From positions 434,001 to 498,000 of the forward strand of contig NZ_QGTW01000001.1 in the NCBI RefSeq assembly GCF_003182355.1: 64,000 nt of DNA. The letters are read 5' to 3'. Every line of letters begins with the position of its first letter. The first letter of the stretch is position 1. The translations under genes were made by a program, and so were the position numbers. The notes under the pieces are model-generated. The model did no database searches. It was not told the DNA's origin and saw only the letters and a list, made by a program, of their open reading frames with translations. Shown here in pieces: positions 17,082 through 26,019 of the stretch. Source of the stretch: Cytobacillus oceanisediminis (lineage in GTDB: Bacteria > Bacillota > Bacilli > Bacillales > Cytobacillaceae).

Positions 17082-18209
17082 TTAGTATTTGATTCTTATT
17101 TGTTCCTTTAACCAAGTAACCACCTGATCAATATCCTCTTTGGCAGTGTACCTGCCAAGGCTGAATCTGATAGCTCCCATTCCAATATGTTCAGGAACAC
17201 CCATTTCTCTAAGGACAGGAGATAATTCTACTTTGCCTGAATGGCATGCCGAGCCTGTAGAAGCCGCAAGCAAGGGGATGGCAGCTAAAATATCCTGGCC
17301 AGCTCGATTGATAAAACTGACATTCAGGGTATTCGGCAATCGCCTTTTTTCATGGCCATTTAAAACGACATGGCTTCCAAACACATCCCTTAATTGCTCC
17401 CAAAAGTAATTCGTTAACTCACCCAGCTTCGTATCATATACATAATCTTGGGCCAGTTCACATGCTTTTCCCAATCCAACCGCAAGCAGCGTATTTTCCG
17501 TGCCTGCACGCAAACCAAACTCATGGCCTGCCCCATGGATAAGGGGTTCTACTTTTATTCCCTTCCGAAGATATAAAGCACCAATCCCTTTTGGTGCATA
17601 TAATTTGTGACCTGCGATGGTCAGCATATCCACATTCATCTGATCGACATTTAAAGGAACTTTACCTGCTGATTGGGAGGCATCCGTATGAAAGCAAATA
17701 TCGTAATTTTTGGCGATTTTCCCTATTTCATCGATTGGCTGGATGGTCCCCACTTCATTATTAGAATGCATAATGGTAATAAGAATCGTATCTTCCCTAA
17801 TCGAATTTTCTATATCTTCAGGGGAAACCATGCCATACTGATCCACATCTACCATGGTGACTTCAGCACCCAATCGTTCAAGAAATTTCAATGGATTTAA
17901 AATAGCTGGATGCTCAACCTTGGAAGTAATAATATGTCTACCCTTTTGTTGGTTTTTAAAATAATATCCCTTTAATGCAAGATTATTAGCCTCACTTCCG
18001 CCGCTTGTAAATATAACTTCATCTTCTAAACAAGACAGGAGATTGGCTACTTGTTTCCTTGCCACCATTAATTTCTCTTTTACCGGTTTTCCTGCCCAAT
18101 GAAGCGCTGAGGGATTTCCATAGAAATCGTTTAAAAAAGGTTTCATTTCATCCACAACTTCTGGAGCTACCGGAGTACTTGCATTGTAATCCAGATAAAT
18201 CTGTTCCAT
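17082..18209 (-). CDS. Cysteine desulfurase (NifS/IscS-like class V aminotransferase)
   Basis: A 375-residue PLP enzyme. Landmarks are D-Y-N-A-S-T-P near residue 7, G-S-E-A-N-N near 71, H100, H174-T-D-A-S-Q, the PLP lysine K202 in A-G-H-K-L-Y-A-P-K-G and the catalytic C322 in G-S-A-C-H-S-G. It should release sulfur (or selenium) from cysteine (or selenocysteine) as a persulfide. It is monocistronic: no thiI, mnmA, nifU or isc partner lies beside it. The acceptor is unknown. It could in principle supply selenium if the TGA at 5390 is read as Sec, but that is speculation. Confidence 0.9.
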   Translation of the reverse strand: MEQIYLDYNASTPVAPEVVDEMKPFLNDFYGNPSALHWAGKPVKEKLMVARKQVANLLSCLEDEVIFTSGGSEANNLALKGYYFKNQQKGRHIITSKVEHPAILNPLKFLERLGAEVTMVDVDQYGMVSPEDIENSIREDTILITIMHSNNEVGTIQPIDEIGKIAKNYDICFHTDASQSAGKVPLNVDQMNVDMLTIAGHKLYAPKGIGALYLRKGIKVEPLIHGAGHEFGLRAGTENTLLAVGLGKACELAQDYVYDTKLGELTNYFWEQLRDVFGSHVVLNGHEKRRLPNTLNVSFINRAGQDILAAIPLLAASTGSACHSGKVELSPVLREMGVPEHIGMGAIRFSLGRYTAKEDIDQVVTWLKEQIRIKY

Positions 18210-18516
18210 ATCCTCTACCTCCCCCTTCTGGCTAAATTATATCAAAACAGAGGATTTATTTTGTCTAGAAAATCGTCTTTTGTATTTTTCCAGGCTGCAG
18301 ATGGTGTGGACCAGGCTCAGCGTACCGGGGGCTCCTATTAACGGAGCAGATGCCTGCTGTAATTAACATGATCAGTGTTTTGATTAAATAATCCTTTTTA
18401 TAACGGGTTCCCTTCACCAACCAATTAACATTAAATTTACATTTAAGATAACTTTGCTCAATAAAAAATGGATATTATATGGTTATAGGATAAAATGACT
18501 GAAAGGAGCTGGAAGA

Positions 18517-18576
18517 ATGCTTGAGAGGCTAACAAGATTGGTAATTTTAACGATCTTTTGGACTCTTTTCCCATAA
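18517..18576 (+). CDS. Possible 19-residue hydrophobic peptide
   Basis: A short frame M-L-E-R-L-T-R-L-V-I-L-T-I-F-W-T-L-F-P with AAAGGAG 9 bases upstream, followed 18 bases later by a terminator hairpin. The charge at the N-terminus and the hydrophobic rest suggest a membrane peptide, a leader peptide or a type I toxin-like product. No family is recognised. The rest of the 700-bp gap (18210-18918) shows no other gene. Confidence 0.35.
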   Translation: MLERLTRLVILTIFWTLFP

Positions 18577-18593
18577 TACGAAGAAAAATTTCT

Positions 18594-18616
18594 GCATCCT
18601 GTGGGTGCTTTTTTGT
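18594..18616 (+). terminator. Terminator after the 19-residue frame
   Basis: GCATCC/GGGTGC stem with TGT loop followed by TTTTTTGTTTT. Its position supports a short transcript over 18500-18616. Confidence 0.7.
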
Positions 18617-18918
18617 TTTATACAAATGTTTAAAACTACACAATTTTACTAAAATCGATCCTTCTTTAGATGCATGAACTAAACGGCTCATTGTAAAAAT
18701 TATAAAATGTCACAAGCTTAAAGTATACCTACCCTCCAACAGCAGAAACTTCAAATAAACCCCTATTCCGCCCGTTTTAATATAATGCCCTTATCTATAA
18801 AAGCTAATTGCTCCAAACTTGTACATAAAGCCGAGTTTAACCTCCTCCAAGTTAAAGATGATATGGCCAAGTTCCTTAGAATATAGTGTAAAAGATTGAT
18901 GTCTTAGGAGGGGGTTCC

Positions 18919-20331
18919 ATGCAAATTCATACGGTACAAAGAGGAGAGACTCTATGGGGAATATCTCAGCGGTATGGTGTATCCATTCATAACATTGTAA
19001 CAGCTAATCAACTCGAGGATCCCAATAAACTAATAGTGGGTCTTGCACTGGTCATTCCGACCCGTTACCGGACTCATACTGTCAGGTCCGGCGAGAACTT
19101 ATGGATGATTGCCCAGCGTTACGGGACGACTGTTCAAGCAATTTTAGAGGTAAATCAAATAATGGACCCTTCCCAAATTTACCCCGGAATGGTTTTTGTT
19201 ATACCAGCCAGAACTCACACTGTTCAGCCTGGAGAAAGTTTATGGCAAATTGCCCAGCGTTATAGCACTACTGTTCAGGAAATTATCAGCACAAACCAAA
19301 TTCAAAATCCCAATCTTATCTTTCCTGGTACAGTTTTAACAATCCCGCATAGAAAGCCTGTAACGGAGGTAAACGCCTATACGATAAACACTGGAGAACA
19401 AGGAGCAAGGGAGATTCAGGAAGTAGGACGATATTTAACCTACTCATCCCCTTTCGCCTACATCATGAAAGAAGATGGCAGCCTCACCGCTATTAATGAC
19501 ACCCCGATTATCCAGACGTCTCTCGCTGAAAGAGTATCTCCTATGATGTGCATAACCAACTTCACCTACAGAGATCCCGGATCCAGGCTGGCACGAACCA
19601 TCCTTTCAAGTACAGAAATCCAAGACCAGCTATTAACGAATATTTTAAACATTATGAGGGACAAGGGATACCAGGGGTTAAACGTTGATTTTGAAAATGT
19701 TTATCCTGAGGATCGAGAACTGTACAATCAATTTTTACAGCGTACAGTTGATCGGCTGCACCCTGAGGGTTATTATGTCTCAACAGCCCTTGCACCCAAA
19801 ACGAGCGGTGAACAAAAAGGCTTATTATATGAAGCCCACGATTACCCTGCACATGGAAGAATTGTGGACTTTGTTGTGCTCATGACCTATGAATGGGGGT
19901 ACAGACTAGGACCGCCGCAGGCAATTTCACCTCTCAATCAAATCAGGAGAGTACTGGACTATGCTGTTTCCGTTATTCCAAGAAATAAGATCTTTTTCGG
20001 ATTTCAAATTTACGCCCGCGACTGGCTTACTCCCCATGTACAGGGTCAGGAAGCTGAAACATTCAGTCAGCAGGAAGCCATTAGGCGTGCCATTCAATAT
20101 GGAGCTGCCATTCAATATGATCCGGTCGCTCAATCTCCGTTTTTTAGATACACGGATGCTCAAGGACGAGGCCATGAAGTCTGGTTTGAGGACGCCAGAA
20201 GTGCTCAAGCCAAATTTGACACTGTAAAAGTCTACGGACTAAGGGGAACCAGCTACTGGGTATTAGGCTATCCGTATCCGCAAAATTGGCTGCTGCTCGA
20301 AGACAATTTTACCATTCGTAAAATAATTTAG
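18919..20331 (+). CDS. LysM x3 + GH18 spore cortex-lytic N-acetylglucosaminidase (SleL/YaaH type)
   Basis: A 470-residue protein. Three LysM domains lie at about 1-48, 50-97 and 98-146, each with H-T-V-x-x-G-E and G-x-x-x-x-I-P. A GH18 barrel spans about 155-470. The active-site strand is G-L-N-V-D-F-E-N-V near residue 255, as in SleL/YaaH, with L-M-T-Y-E-W-G later and the terminal Y-W-V-L-G-Y-P. No signal peptide is visible, which is usual for SleL-type proteins incorporated into the spore from the mother cell. It should cleave muramic-lactam cortex during germination. GGAGGGGG precedes the ATG. It stands alone with a strong terminator. Confidence 0.9.
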   Translation: MQIHTVQRGETLWGISQRYGVSIHNIVTANQLEDPNKLIVGLALVIPTRYRTHTVRSGENLWMIAQRYGTTVQAILEVNQIMDPSQIYPGMVFVIPARTHTVQPGESLWQIAQRYSTTVQEIISTNQIQNPNLIFPGTVLTIPHRKPVTEVNAYTINTGEQGAREIQEVGRYLTYSSPFAYIMKEDGSLTAINDTPIIQTSLAERVSPMMCITNFTYRDPGSRLARTILSSTEIQDQLLTNILNIMRDKGYQGLNVDFENVYPEDRELYNQFLQRTVDRLHPEGYYVSTALAPKTSGEQKGLLYEAHDYPAHGRIVDFVVLMTYEWGYRLGPPQAISPLNQIRRVLDYAVSVIPRNKIFFGFQIYARDWLTPHVQGQEAETFSQQEAIRRAIQYGAAIQYDPVAQSPFFRYTDAQGRGHEVWFEDARSAQAKFDTVKVYGLRGTSYWVLGYPYPQNWLLLEDNFTIRKII

Positions 20332-20346
20332 AAAAAACGTTCAAAT

Positions 20347-20379
20347 AAAAGGGAGTCCCATTTTTCGGGTCTCCCTTTT
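20347..20379 (+). terminator. Rho-independent terminator
   Basis: AAAAGGGAGTCCC/GGGTCTCCCTTTT arms around ATTTTTC, 15 bases after the LysM-GH18 gene. Confidence 0.85.
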
Positions 20380-20474
20380 ATTATATGAGTCTATTTTACC
20401 AATATTTTAGAATTTAAATTATATTAACCGAACCTATATAATAACAGAGTCAGTATAAAAAAGGAGGTGGCATA

Positions 20475-21452
20475 TTGAAGAAAAAGTGGTTCGGTTTTAT
20501 AGCAGCACTATTAATCTCTATTCTATCATTCGGGAACTTTACACAAGCTGCATCCTATACGGTTCAGCCTGGTGATACTCTTTGGAAAATTGCCTCAAAG
20601 AACCAAATGACAGTAGAAAAAATCGTTAATCATAACAAGTTGACCTCTACGCTGCTCCTTGTTGGACAAACATTAGATATTCCTGAATCAGGTACTTACA
20701 AGGTAGTTTGGGGTGATACTTTTTATAAAATTTCTGTAAAGCTTGGGGTCTCAATGACTCAACTGATCCAAGCAAACCCGCAGATAAATGATCCTAATCA
20801 AATTTATCCTGGACAGATTTTGAATATTCCAGAAAAACCTTATACCGGTATGATATATATGGGCAGCCACAGTAAAAAAGTCATCGCCCTAACGTTTGAT
20901 GATGGACCGGAGGACGTTTATACTCCGCAAATTTTAAACATTCTAAAAGCCAAAAACGTAAAGGCGACCTTCTTTGTAATGGGACAGCAAGTAAGAGCTT
21001 ATCCTCATTTACTCAAACAGATTCATTCAGAAGGACATGCACTAGGTAACCACACATGGTATCATCCTGATGTAAGAACTTTAACAGATGCCCAATTGAC
21101 TCAAACGGTACAGTCTACAACAGATGAAATAGAGACCGTAACAGGTGTAAAAGTCGACCTATTTAGGCCTCCATATGGAGCCATCCATGACAGCCAAATA
21201 GAAACACTGAATAAATTGGGGTATCGCTCCATTTCGTGGACCATTGACTCTTATGATTGGAGTGGGGCTTCTGCGAACGAGATTTTATCCCGGGTAAAAC
21301 CAAGAGCAGTATCAGGCGGAATCGTCCTATTGCATAACTTCAAAGATGGCAGAAAGCTTGATGGAATGATAGAGGCATTGCCAGAAATGATTGACTACCT
21401 GCGCTCACAGGGATATGAATTTGTTACAATACCTGAATTATTAGCTAAATAA
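20475..21452 (+). CDS. LysM x2 polysaccharide deacetylase (NodB-like), secreted
   Basis: A 325-residue protein starting at TTG (AAAGGAGG 7 bases upstream). It has a signal peptide (K-K-K-W then a hydrophobic core, ending near T-Q-A-A-S at about 26), LysM domains at about 27-71 and 74-119, and a NodB domain at about 133-322. Catalytic motifs: T-F-D-D-G-P-E-D (motif 1), N-H-T-W-Y-H-P (motif 2, H-x-x-x-H), R-P-P-Y-G-A (motif 3), V-L-L-H-N-F (motif 5). It should bind peptidoglycan through LysM and remove acetyl groups. It follows the LysM-GH18 gene but has its own terminator. Confidence 0.9.
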   Translation: MKKKWFGFIAALLISILSFGNFTQAASYTVQPGDTLWKIASKNQMTVEKIVNHNKLTSTLLLVGQTLDIPESGTYKVVWGDTFYKISVKLGVSMTQLIQANPQINDPNQIYPGQILNIPEKPYTGMIYMGSHSKKVIALTFDDGPEDVYTPQILNILKAKNVKATFFVMGQQVRAYPHLLKQIHSEGHALGNHTWYHPDVRTLTDAQLTQTVQSTTDEIETVTGVKVDLFRPPYGAIHDSQIETLNKLGYRSISWTIDSYDWSGASANEILSRVKPRAVSGGIVLLHNFKDGRKLDGMIEALPEMIDYLRSQGYEFVTIPELLAK

Positions 21453-21471
21453 TAGATTTAATGGGTAATCC

Positions 21472-21500
21472 AAGGCTGCTTTTTTGCAGCCTTATTTTGT
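21472..21500 (+). terminator. Rho-independent terminator
   Basis: AAGGCTGC/GCAGCCTT stem with TTTTTT loop then ATTTTGTT, 20 bases after the deacetylase. Confidence 0.8.
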
Positions 21501-21765
21501 TAAGATTTTCTAACAGAAAGTTGAAGAAAAAATGTATAATTACGTCCACTATGTCTCCCCCAGCAGATTTAATAGAAATGAACCTGGTTATTAAAACTTT
21601 TATTCTTCCTGCCCCTTCAGTTCAATAAAAAAAGCCTCCAATACCGGCAGCCGATTCTAAAGTACCGCAGCCCTAAGGTTCTTAATGGATAAAATTTAAA
21701 CAAATTGGCACATCAAAATATCATCTATTCAGCATTAAAAAACCTGAGTTGATAAAAGTATCTAA

Positions 21766-21796
21766 CACAAAGAGAGGTTGATAATCTCTCTTTGTG
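21766..21796. terminator. Strong hairpin, probable terminator
   Basis: CACAAAGAGAG/CTCTCTTTGTG perfect 11-bp stem with a 9-base loop. AATTTTTT follows on the plus strand. It lies 40 bases past the stop of the minus-strand peptidase-like gene, so it may serve either direction. Nothing else is seen in 21500-21835. Confidence 0.65.
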
Positions 21797-21835
21797 AATT
21801 TTTTAACCATACCTATTTTTACAAAAAGCTAACCT

Positions 21836-22420
21836 TTAATAGATTAATTGTTTAGCCGTAGCATATGTGCTTTTTTCAAATGACTGCATGTCATATTCCT
21901 GACAAAACGCTTCTATGCTCCCTTGATAAACTAATTGGAAATTTGTATGTTCCATGAAATCGTGCGGCGTGACAAGTGAGAGAGGTTTAGTAAAATGGGC
22001 AACCTGACATTCCTGCAAAACGGTTGCAACAAATTGCGAACAAAAAAATGCGTCCTTTCTGTTCATCTGTTTATTAATTGGAACTGCAGCTAACCCCAGC
22101 AGATTATAACGGTATAGATCCTTTTCCAATTCCATTTTCTGTATATAGTCATGCAGATCTTGCAGCTGCGAATGGGAAACAGAACAGCTAATTAAAGCGC
22201 ATTTTGCTTTTGTGAAAAGCTCTGTACGGATGTTTTCTTTAACAAATCCGGCAATGAATGGATTTCTGGCAGCTTTTCTCCCGAAACTATATACTTCTGT
22301 TAAATGCGGGTCAAAGGAAATCGAAGCATGGTTATATGGCTTTTTTGTATAAAACTTTATCATTCGTGTAAAAAGTGTTCCAGTATCCGTAAGGAGTATA
22401 TATATTTTTGGGTCGATCAT
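21836..22420 (-). CDS. YiiX/NlpC-P60-superfamily permuted papain-like cysteine hydrolase
   Basis: A 194-residue cytosolic protein. Y-N-H-A-S-I-S-F-D near residue 29 and the later F-F-C-S-Q-F-V-A-T-V near 130 give His-then-Cys order, as in circularly permuted papain-like amidases (YiiX/YebB/LRAT-like). H in P-H-D-F-M-E may be structural. It has no signal peptide. Substrates in this family are amide or ester bonds of lipids or peptides. It stands alone; the assignment is by motif order. Confidence 0.7.
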   Translation of the reverse strand: MIDPKIYILLTDTGTLFTRMIKFYTKKPYNHASISFDPHLTEVYSFGRKAARNPFIAGFVKENIRTELFTKAKCALISCSVSHSQLQDLHDYIQKMELEKDLYRYNLLGLAAVPINKQMNRKDAFFCSQFVATVLQECQVAHFTKPLSLVTPHDFMEHTNFQLVYQGSIEAFCQEYDMQSFEKSTYATAKQLIY

Positions 22421-22564
22421 ATTAAAATCTCCTAATTATAAAAATACGTTTATTGTATTTTCATGATAAGGTTTGCTCTCAACTCCATGAAGAAGCCTGC
22501 GCTGTATATGCATATAAGACTCCAGCCTTATTTTAAAAAAAGCTCTGTTAAACTTGTCTGTTAT

Positions 22565-22670
22565 TTTCCGTACCAGACGCTCGTTTCCGCGGGCGGGGAC
22601 CGGGAGCCTCATCATCGTTATATGCCCGTGAGGTCTCCCTTTACTCACAGTTTCCGCAGGAAATTAAATA
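22565..22670. repeat. Degenerate copy of Bacillaceae intergenic repeat
   Basis: A GC-rich block (CGCTCGTTTCCGCGGGCGGGG ... CCGTGAGGTCTCCCTTTACTCAC ... CCGCAGG) inside otherwise AT-rich DNA. It shares the exact 15-mer GTGAGGTCTCCCTTT with the better copy at 35004-35128 and has the same order of CGCTT/TCCGC-type blocks. Confidence 0.6.
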
Positions 22671-22916
22671 AGCAGCGGTAAATAAACACTGCACTACAGA
22701 AATGTGTTAGCATTTTGTACCTAAAAAACATATTTATCAGTTATTTCGTTTTCGCTCTATTAAAGCTCATTTGTTATTTTGGTATTCTATAGTTGGAGCA
22801 GAATGGGTGAGATCCTCGATAGTGGCTAATAAGGTTTTATATTATTGAATATTCTGGGCTCACTTTTACAAACTAAATTAAGCACATTAGTTCATCAGAA
22901 ATGGAGTTTCATAAAT

Positions 22917-23801
22917 ATGAGCATCATATTAGCATTGCTGGCTGCATTATTTGCATCCTTTACTGCCATACTCGCAAAGATTGGAATAGAGGCCGTTGAT
23001 TCGAATTTAGCGACAGCTGTCAGAACAGTGATCGTGGTTATTTTGGCATTTTTGATGGTGGTGATAACGGGGCAAGCTAGCAGCATCATGACAGTATCCA
23101 TGAATTCTTGGATCTTCCTGATCCTATCAGGTTTGACGACTGGGTTATCGTGGATCTGCTTTTTTAAAGCGATCCAAATTGGTGATGTTTCCAAAGTGGT
23201 CCCAATTGATAAAGCGAGTGTTGTCCTAACCATCTTTTTATCCTTTATTATTCTGAAGGAACCGGCTGCGGCTTTAGTTATTTCCGGAGGCATCGTTATA
23301 TCCATCGGAACCTTTGTTTTAATCGGAAAAGATAAAAAGAAAGATAAGAATAAAAAAGATACGAAGAAGAAAGTCTTCAATACAAAATCTTATATTTTTC
23401 TCGCGGTTTTATCCGCTGTCTTTGCAGCTCTAACAAATATCTTAGCCAAAATTGGGATTGAAGACGTGGATTCAAATGTGGCCACATTTATCCGCACAGT
23501 AGTCATTATACTATTTGCCTGGGGCATTGTTTTCTTTCAGGGAACCTTTAAAGAACTCAAAAAGATCTCCAAAAAGTCTTACCTATTCCTCATACTATCA
23601 GGCGCAGCAACTGGACTATCCTGGCTATGCTATTTTGGAGCACTTGCACTGGGGAAGGTAAGTGTCGTCAATCCGATTGACAAGTTTAGTGTCGTACTGA
23701 CAATGGTTTTAAGCTTTATGATTTTAAAAGAAAAGCCAACAAAAAGTACAATCGCGGGGGCAATTTTGATTACGATAGGGACCGGGCTGCTGGTTATTTA
23801 G
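22917..23801 (+). CDS. EamA/DMT family transporter with recent-looking internal duplication
   Basis: A 294-residue, 10-helix membrane protein made of two EamA halves (about 1-137 and 155-294) joined by a Lys/Asp-rich loop (G-K-D-K-K-K-D-K-N-K-K). The halves are unusually alike: both contain A-K-I-G-I-E-x-V-D-S-N, a T-G-L-S-W-x-C-x-F block, and P-I-D-K-x-S-V-V-L-T. The ATG at 22917 is the likely start (GGAG 10 bases upstream). The family exports small metabolites; the substrate is unknown. Monocistronic. Confidence 0.85.
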   Translation: MSIILALLAALFASFTAILAKIGIEAVDSNLATAVRTVIVVILAFLMVVITGQASSIMTVSMNSWIFLILSGLTTGLSWICFFKAIQIGDVSKVVPIDKASVVLTIFLSFIILKEPAAALVISGGIVISIGTFVLIGKDKKKDKNKKDTKKKVFNTKSYIFLAVLSAVFAALTNILAKIGIEDVDSNVATFIRTVVIILFAWGIVFFQGTFKELKKISKKSYLFLILSGAATGLSWLCYFGALALGKVSVVNPIDKFSVVLTMVLSFMILKEKPTKSTIAGAILITIGTGLLVI

Positions 23802-23984
23802 AAGTCTCTTTTGCATATAAAAATAACGTTATAGCCTGTGGAGATTTTTACTGCACAATAGGCTTCCAAAATAAAATTTCCGGTAATGAACAGTAAATAT
23901 AAAAAAGATGCACCATCGTATGAAATGCATCCATTTAATAAAAATGTATAAAATTATAAATGCTGCTTTTAATACCGATTTAGC

Positions 23985-24266
23985 TTAATCTTCCTCATTT
24001 TCAATATACACTCGATGCCTTGCATAATAGCTTTTATATCGGTAAAGTACTTCCAGGATGATTTCCTGTTCTTGATCACAAAATATATAGGCTGGTTTGG
24101 TTGGATGGTTATCCTTCTTAACTTCTATGTTCATTTTCTTTGCTTCTTCTTCGAGGTATTCTTCCAGTTCTCTTCTTTTTAATATTTTGGAACCACTCTC
24201 ACTTATTGATTCTTTTTTCGTCTTTACCAGGTTATCTGCCCATGTAATTAATTCATTTATAGTAAT
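23985..24266 (-). CDS. Hypothetical protein with no standard start codon
   Basis: A 93-residue acidic/basic helical frame (T-I-N-E-L-I-T-W-A-D-N-L-V-K, R-R-E-L-E-E-Y-L-E-E-E-A-K-K, Y-R-Y-K-S-Y-Y-A-R-H-R-V-Y). The frame extends upstream, but a Rho-independent terminator at 24307-24339 makes starts before it unlikely. Between that terminator and the frame stand AGGAGAGGG and GGTGAGG but no in-frame ATG, GTG or TTG; an ATT at 24266 is the best-placed codon. The out-of-frame ATG there ends after four codons. No family is recognised. Confidence 0.5.
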   Translation of the reverse strand: MTINELITWADNLVKTKKESISESGSKILKRRELEEYLEEEAKKMNIEVKKDNHPTKPAYIFCDQEQEIILEVLYRYKSYYARHRVYIENEED

Positions 24267-24306
24267 GGCATCCTCACCCTCTCCTAAAAAATGGAAATAA
24301 AAAAAA

Positions 24307-24339
24307 GGCCAGAAAAGGGCTTTATTCCTTTTCTGACCT
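24307..24339 (-). terminator. Rho-independent terminator
   Basis: CCAGAAAAGG/CCTTTTCTG stem with a short A/T loop, followed on the minus strand by CCTTTTTTTA. It separates the MpsC-like gene from the hypothetical gene downstream. Confidence 0.8.
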
Positions 24340-24532
24340 ATGTTTGGTTCTTTGCCCAACCATCAAATCAGCAAATAAATATATTTTAATTGTTTTATTC
24401 GAGCATTTTTAATTTTTTTAAATTGTGTATTTTCAGATTGATGTCCGGTACCATGCCCATTCATTTTAATCCGAAAAAACAGCAAAAGATTCACCTACCA
24501 CATCATAACATCTTCCCATGCCTGTAACAAGA

Positions 24533-25210
24533 TTATTTTAGGATAAATAAGATATAGCTCTTGTCCCCATCAAAATCCCAATCAATAAAATAATCAGCAA
24601 CACCTTTGTTTAAGTAACTTTCTAATGCACTAATATGTTCCCCAATTAGTCTCTTCTCTTGGTTTCTTTTTGCAATTCTGAGTGTCTCTTCGTATCCCAG
24701 TTTGATTAATTCTCTTTCAATACTCACAAGAATTCCTTTTCTTACAACAATTAGTTTCCGATCATCAATCTTGGCTGAATAAATAACATCAGGGGACTTT
24801 TCAGCTTCTATGCTAACCTGATCAATAACACCATTAACCTTTTTACTATCTTTATAGTTATTTTTATTCGAGTCAAGCCCGGAAATTAATGCCAGAACCA
24901 TTCCTGTTTGACCATCAAGGTTCCAGTCATAATAAATTTCCTTCACTTCTTTCTTTATATATGCTTCAAACTGGGACTGAATCTCTCCTTTTAAATTTTC
25001 CATCAAAAGATCCCTCGTCCGCTGGATATAATCTATCTTTTGATGTTCCATCAAAGATTTCTCAATGGGTGTCAGAAATCCGGTTATGTAAATGGCTATT
25101 AAAGAGTCTGATACAGAACAAAAAATATTGCCCGGCCCCCGGCCAAATTTCTCCCGAAGCAGACGGCCCATATAACTGTTAATCTCCTTCTCCAATACAA
25201 CGGTTTCCAT
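24533..25210 (-). CDS. MpsC (DUF2294) family protein with two domain copies
   Basis: A 225-residue soluble protein. The N-terminal copy (about 8-120) has L-L-R-E-K-F-G-R-G-P, G-F-L-T-P-I-E-K, T-R-D-L-L-M and Y-Y-D-W-N-L-D-G-Q-T-G-M. The C-terminal copy (about 125-225) repeats the scheme with V-R-K-G, a helix, and F-I-D-W-D-F-D-G-D-K-S. DUF2294 is now named after MpsC of the S. aureus Na-translocating MpsABC bicarbonate system, but no mpsAB genes lie here. Start at ATG 25210. The function of the tandem form is unknown. Confidence 0.75.
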   Translation of the reverse strand: METVVLEKEINSYMGRLLREKFGRGPGNIFCSVSDSLIAIYITGFLTPIEKSLMEHQKIDYIQRTRDLLMENLKGEIQSQFEAYIKKEVKEIYYDWNLDGQTGMVLALISGLDSNKNNYKDSKKVNGVIDQVSIEAEKSPDVIYSAKIDDRKLIVVRKGILVSIERELIKLGYEETLRIAKRNQEKRLIGEHISALESYLNKGVADYFIDWDFDGDKSYILFILK

Positions 25211-25545
25211 AATATACCTCTCAACTTAATTTATTCCTATCATTCCCTATGGAGATAAAGATAAACAGATAAAAAATAAAAAGGCTGTCATGGCAGTTTA
25301 TTTTATTCCGGCGTACCAAACAGGTTAGGTTGTCCATCCATATTTTTATATGTTAAAGCCTCCTTCTTCTTTCCGATTAGGTATTAGAAATAATTGCCCA
25401 AATGTATAGGTATATAGGAAACAAAAAAATATCTTAAGGCTTAAAAGCCGCCAAGACTTATACTGGCTGCTAAATCTCCATTATTTTATATAAAGCTCGA
25501 TTATTTGGCTTTCCTTCATTCCGATTGTATCTAATGCAATGCTGC

Positions 25546-25851
25546 TTACTCATAAAGCTTCATAAAAGCGGGTGCCACTCTGCAGGGCTGGATATCAATC
25601 TTCTGCCATACCTTTTCCGTCACATAAGGCTCTTCTTTAAGCCATTGATCCAGCTCCTCCCTTGATGGGTACTCCACCACCATCATGGAACCGATCATTT
25701 TGCCTTCCTCATCAAGGATTGCTCCGCCATATAAATGTTCTCCTTCTTTAAATCTTCTCTCGACACCTTGTAAATGTTCTTCCCTTACACTTAATCTTCT
25801 TTCCAGAGCTTTTTCATCCTTGCCGTCATAAGCTGTAACAATAAATTGCAT
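25546..25851 (-). CDS. YciI-like protein (YCII domain)
   Basis: A 101-residue ferredoxin-fold protein: M-Q-F-I-V-T-A-Y-D-G start, R-E-E-H-L near residue 24, G-G-A-I-L-D-E-E-G-K-M-I-G-S and the Y-V-x-x-x-V-W end of the domain. Homologues are small dimers of unsettled enzymatic role. AAAGGGG precedes the ATG. It stands alone between MpsC and the LtaS-like operon end. The gap 25211-25545 holds only a weak hairpin near 25281. Confidence 0.8.
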   Translation of the reverse strand: MQFIVTAYDGKDEKALERRLSVREEHLQGVERRFKEGEHLYGGAILDEEGKMIGSMMVVEYPSREELDQWLKEEPYVTEKVWQKIDIQPCRVAPAFMKLYE

Positions 25852-26019
25852 GTACCTGCATCCCCTTTATAGGTAGATTTTATATTCAAGTATTTAAGAC
25901 CTTTAAAACGGATTAGGGATTTTAAAAATGCCGGTAAATTATCATCCTGCGCAAAGTGGCCAGCGACTTCCGCCGTCACTAGTTTGCAGTCTGAAATAAG
26001 CTCAGAGACTTCCTGCCCT

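Noticed and set aside
17082..18209. Cysteine desulfurase as part of a DNA phosphorothioation (dnd) system
   Set aside because: No dndB-E or ssp genes are nearby; a stand-alone NifS-like enzyme is the simpler call.
18458..18691. 77-codon minus-strand frame
   Set aside because: No ribosome site; it covers the plus-strand micropeptide and terminator, which explain the region better.
25791..25979. 62-codon minus-strand frame before the YciI-like gene
   Set aside because: No recognisable protein, no ribosome site, and it runs into the YciI gene in another frame.
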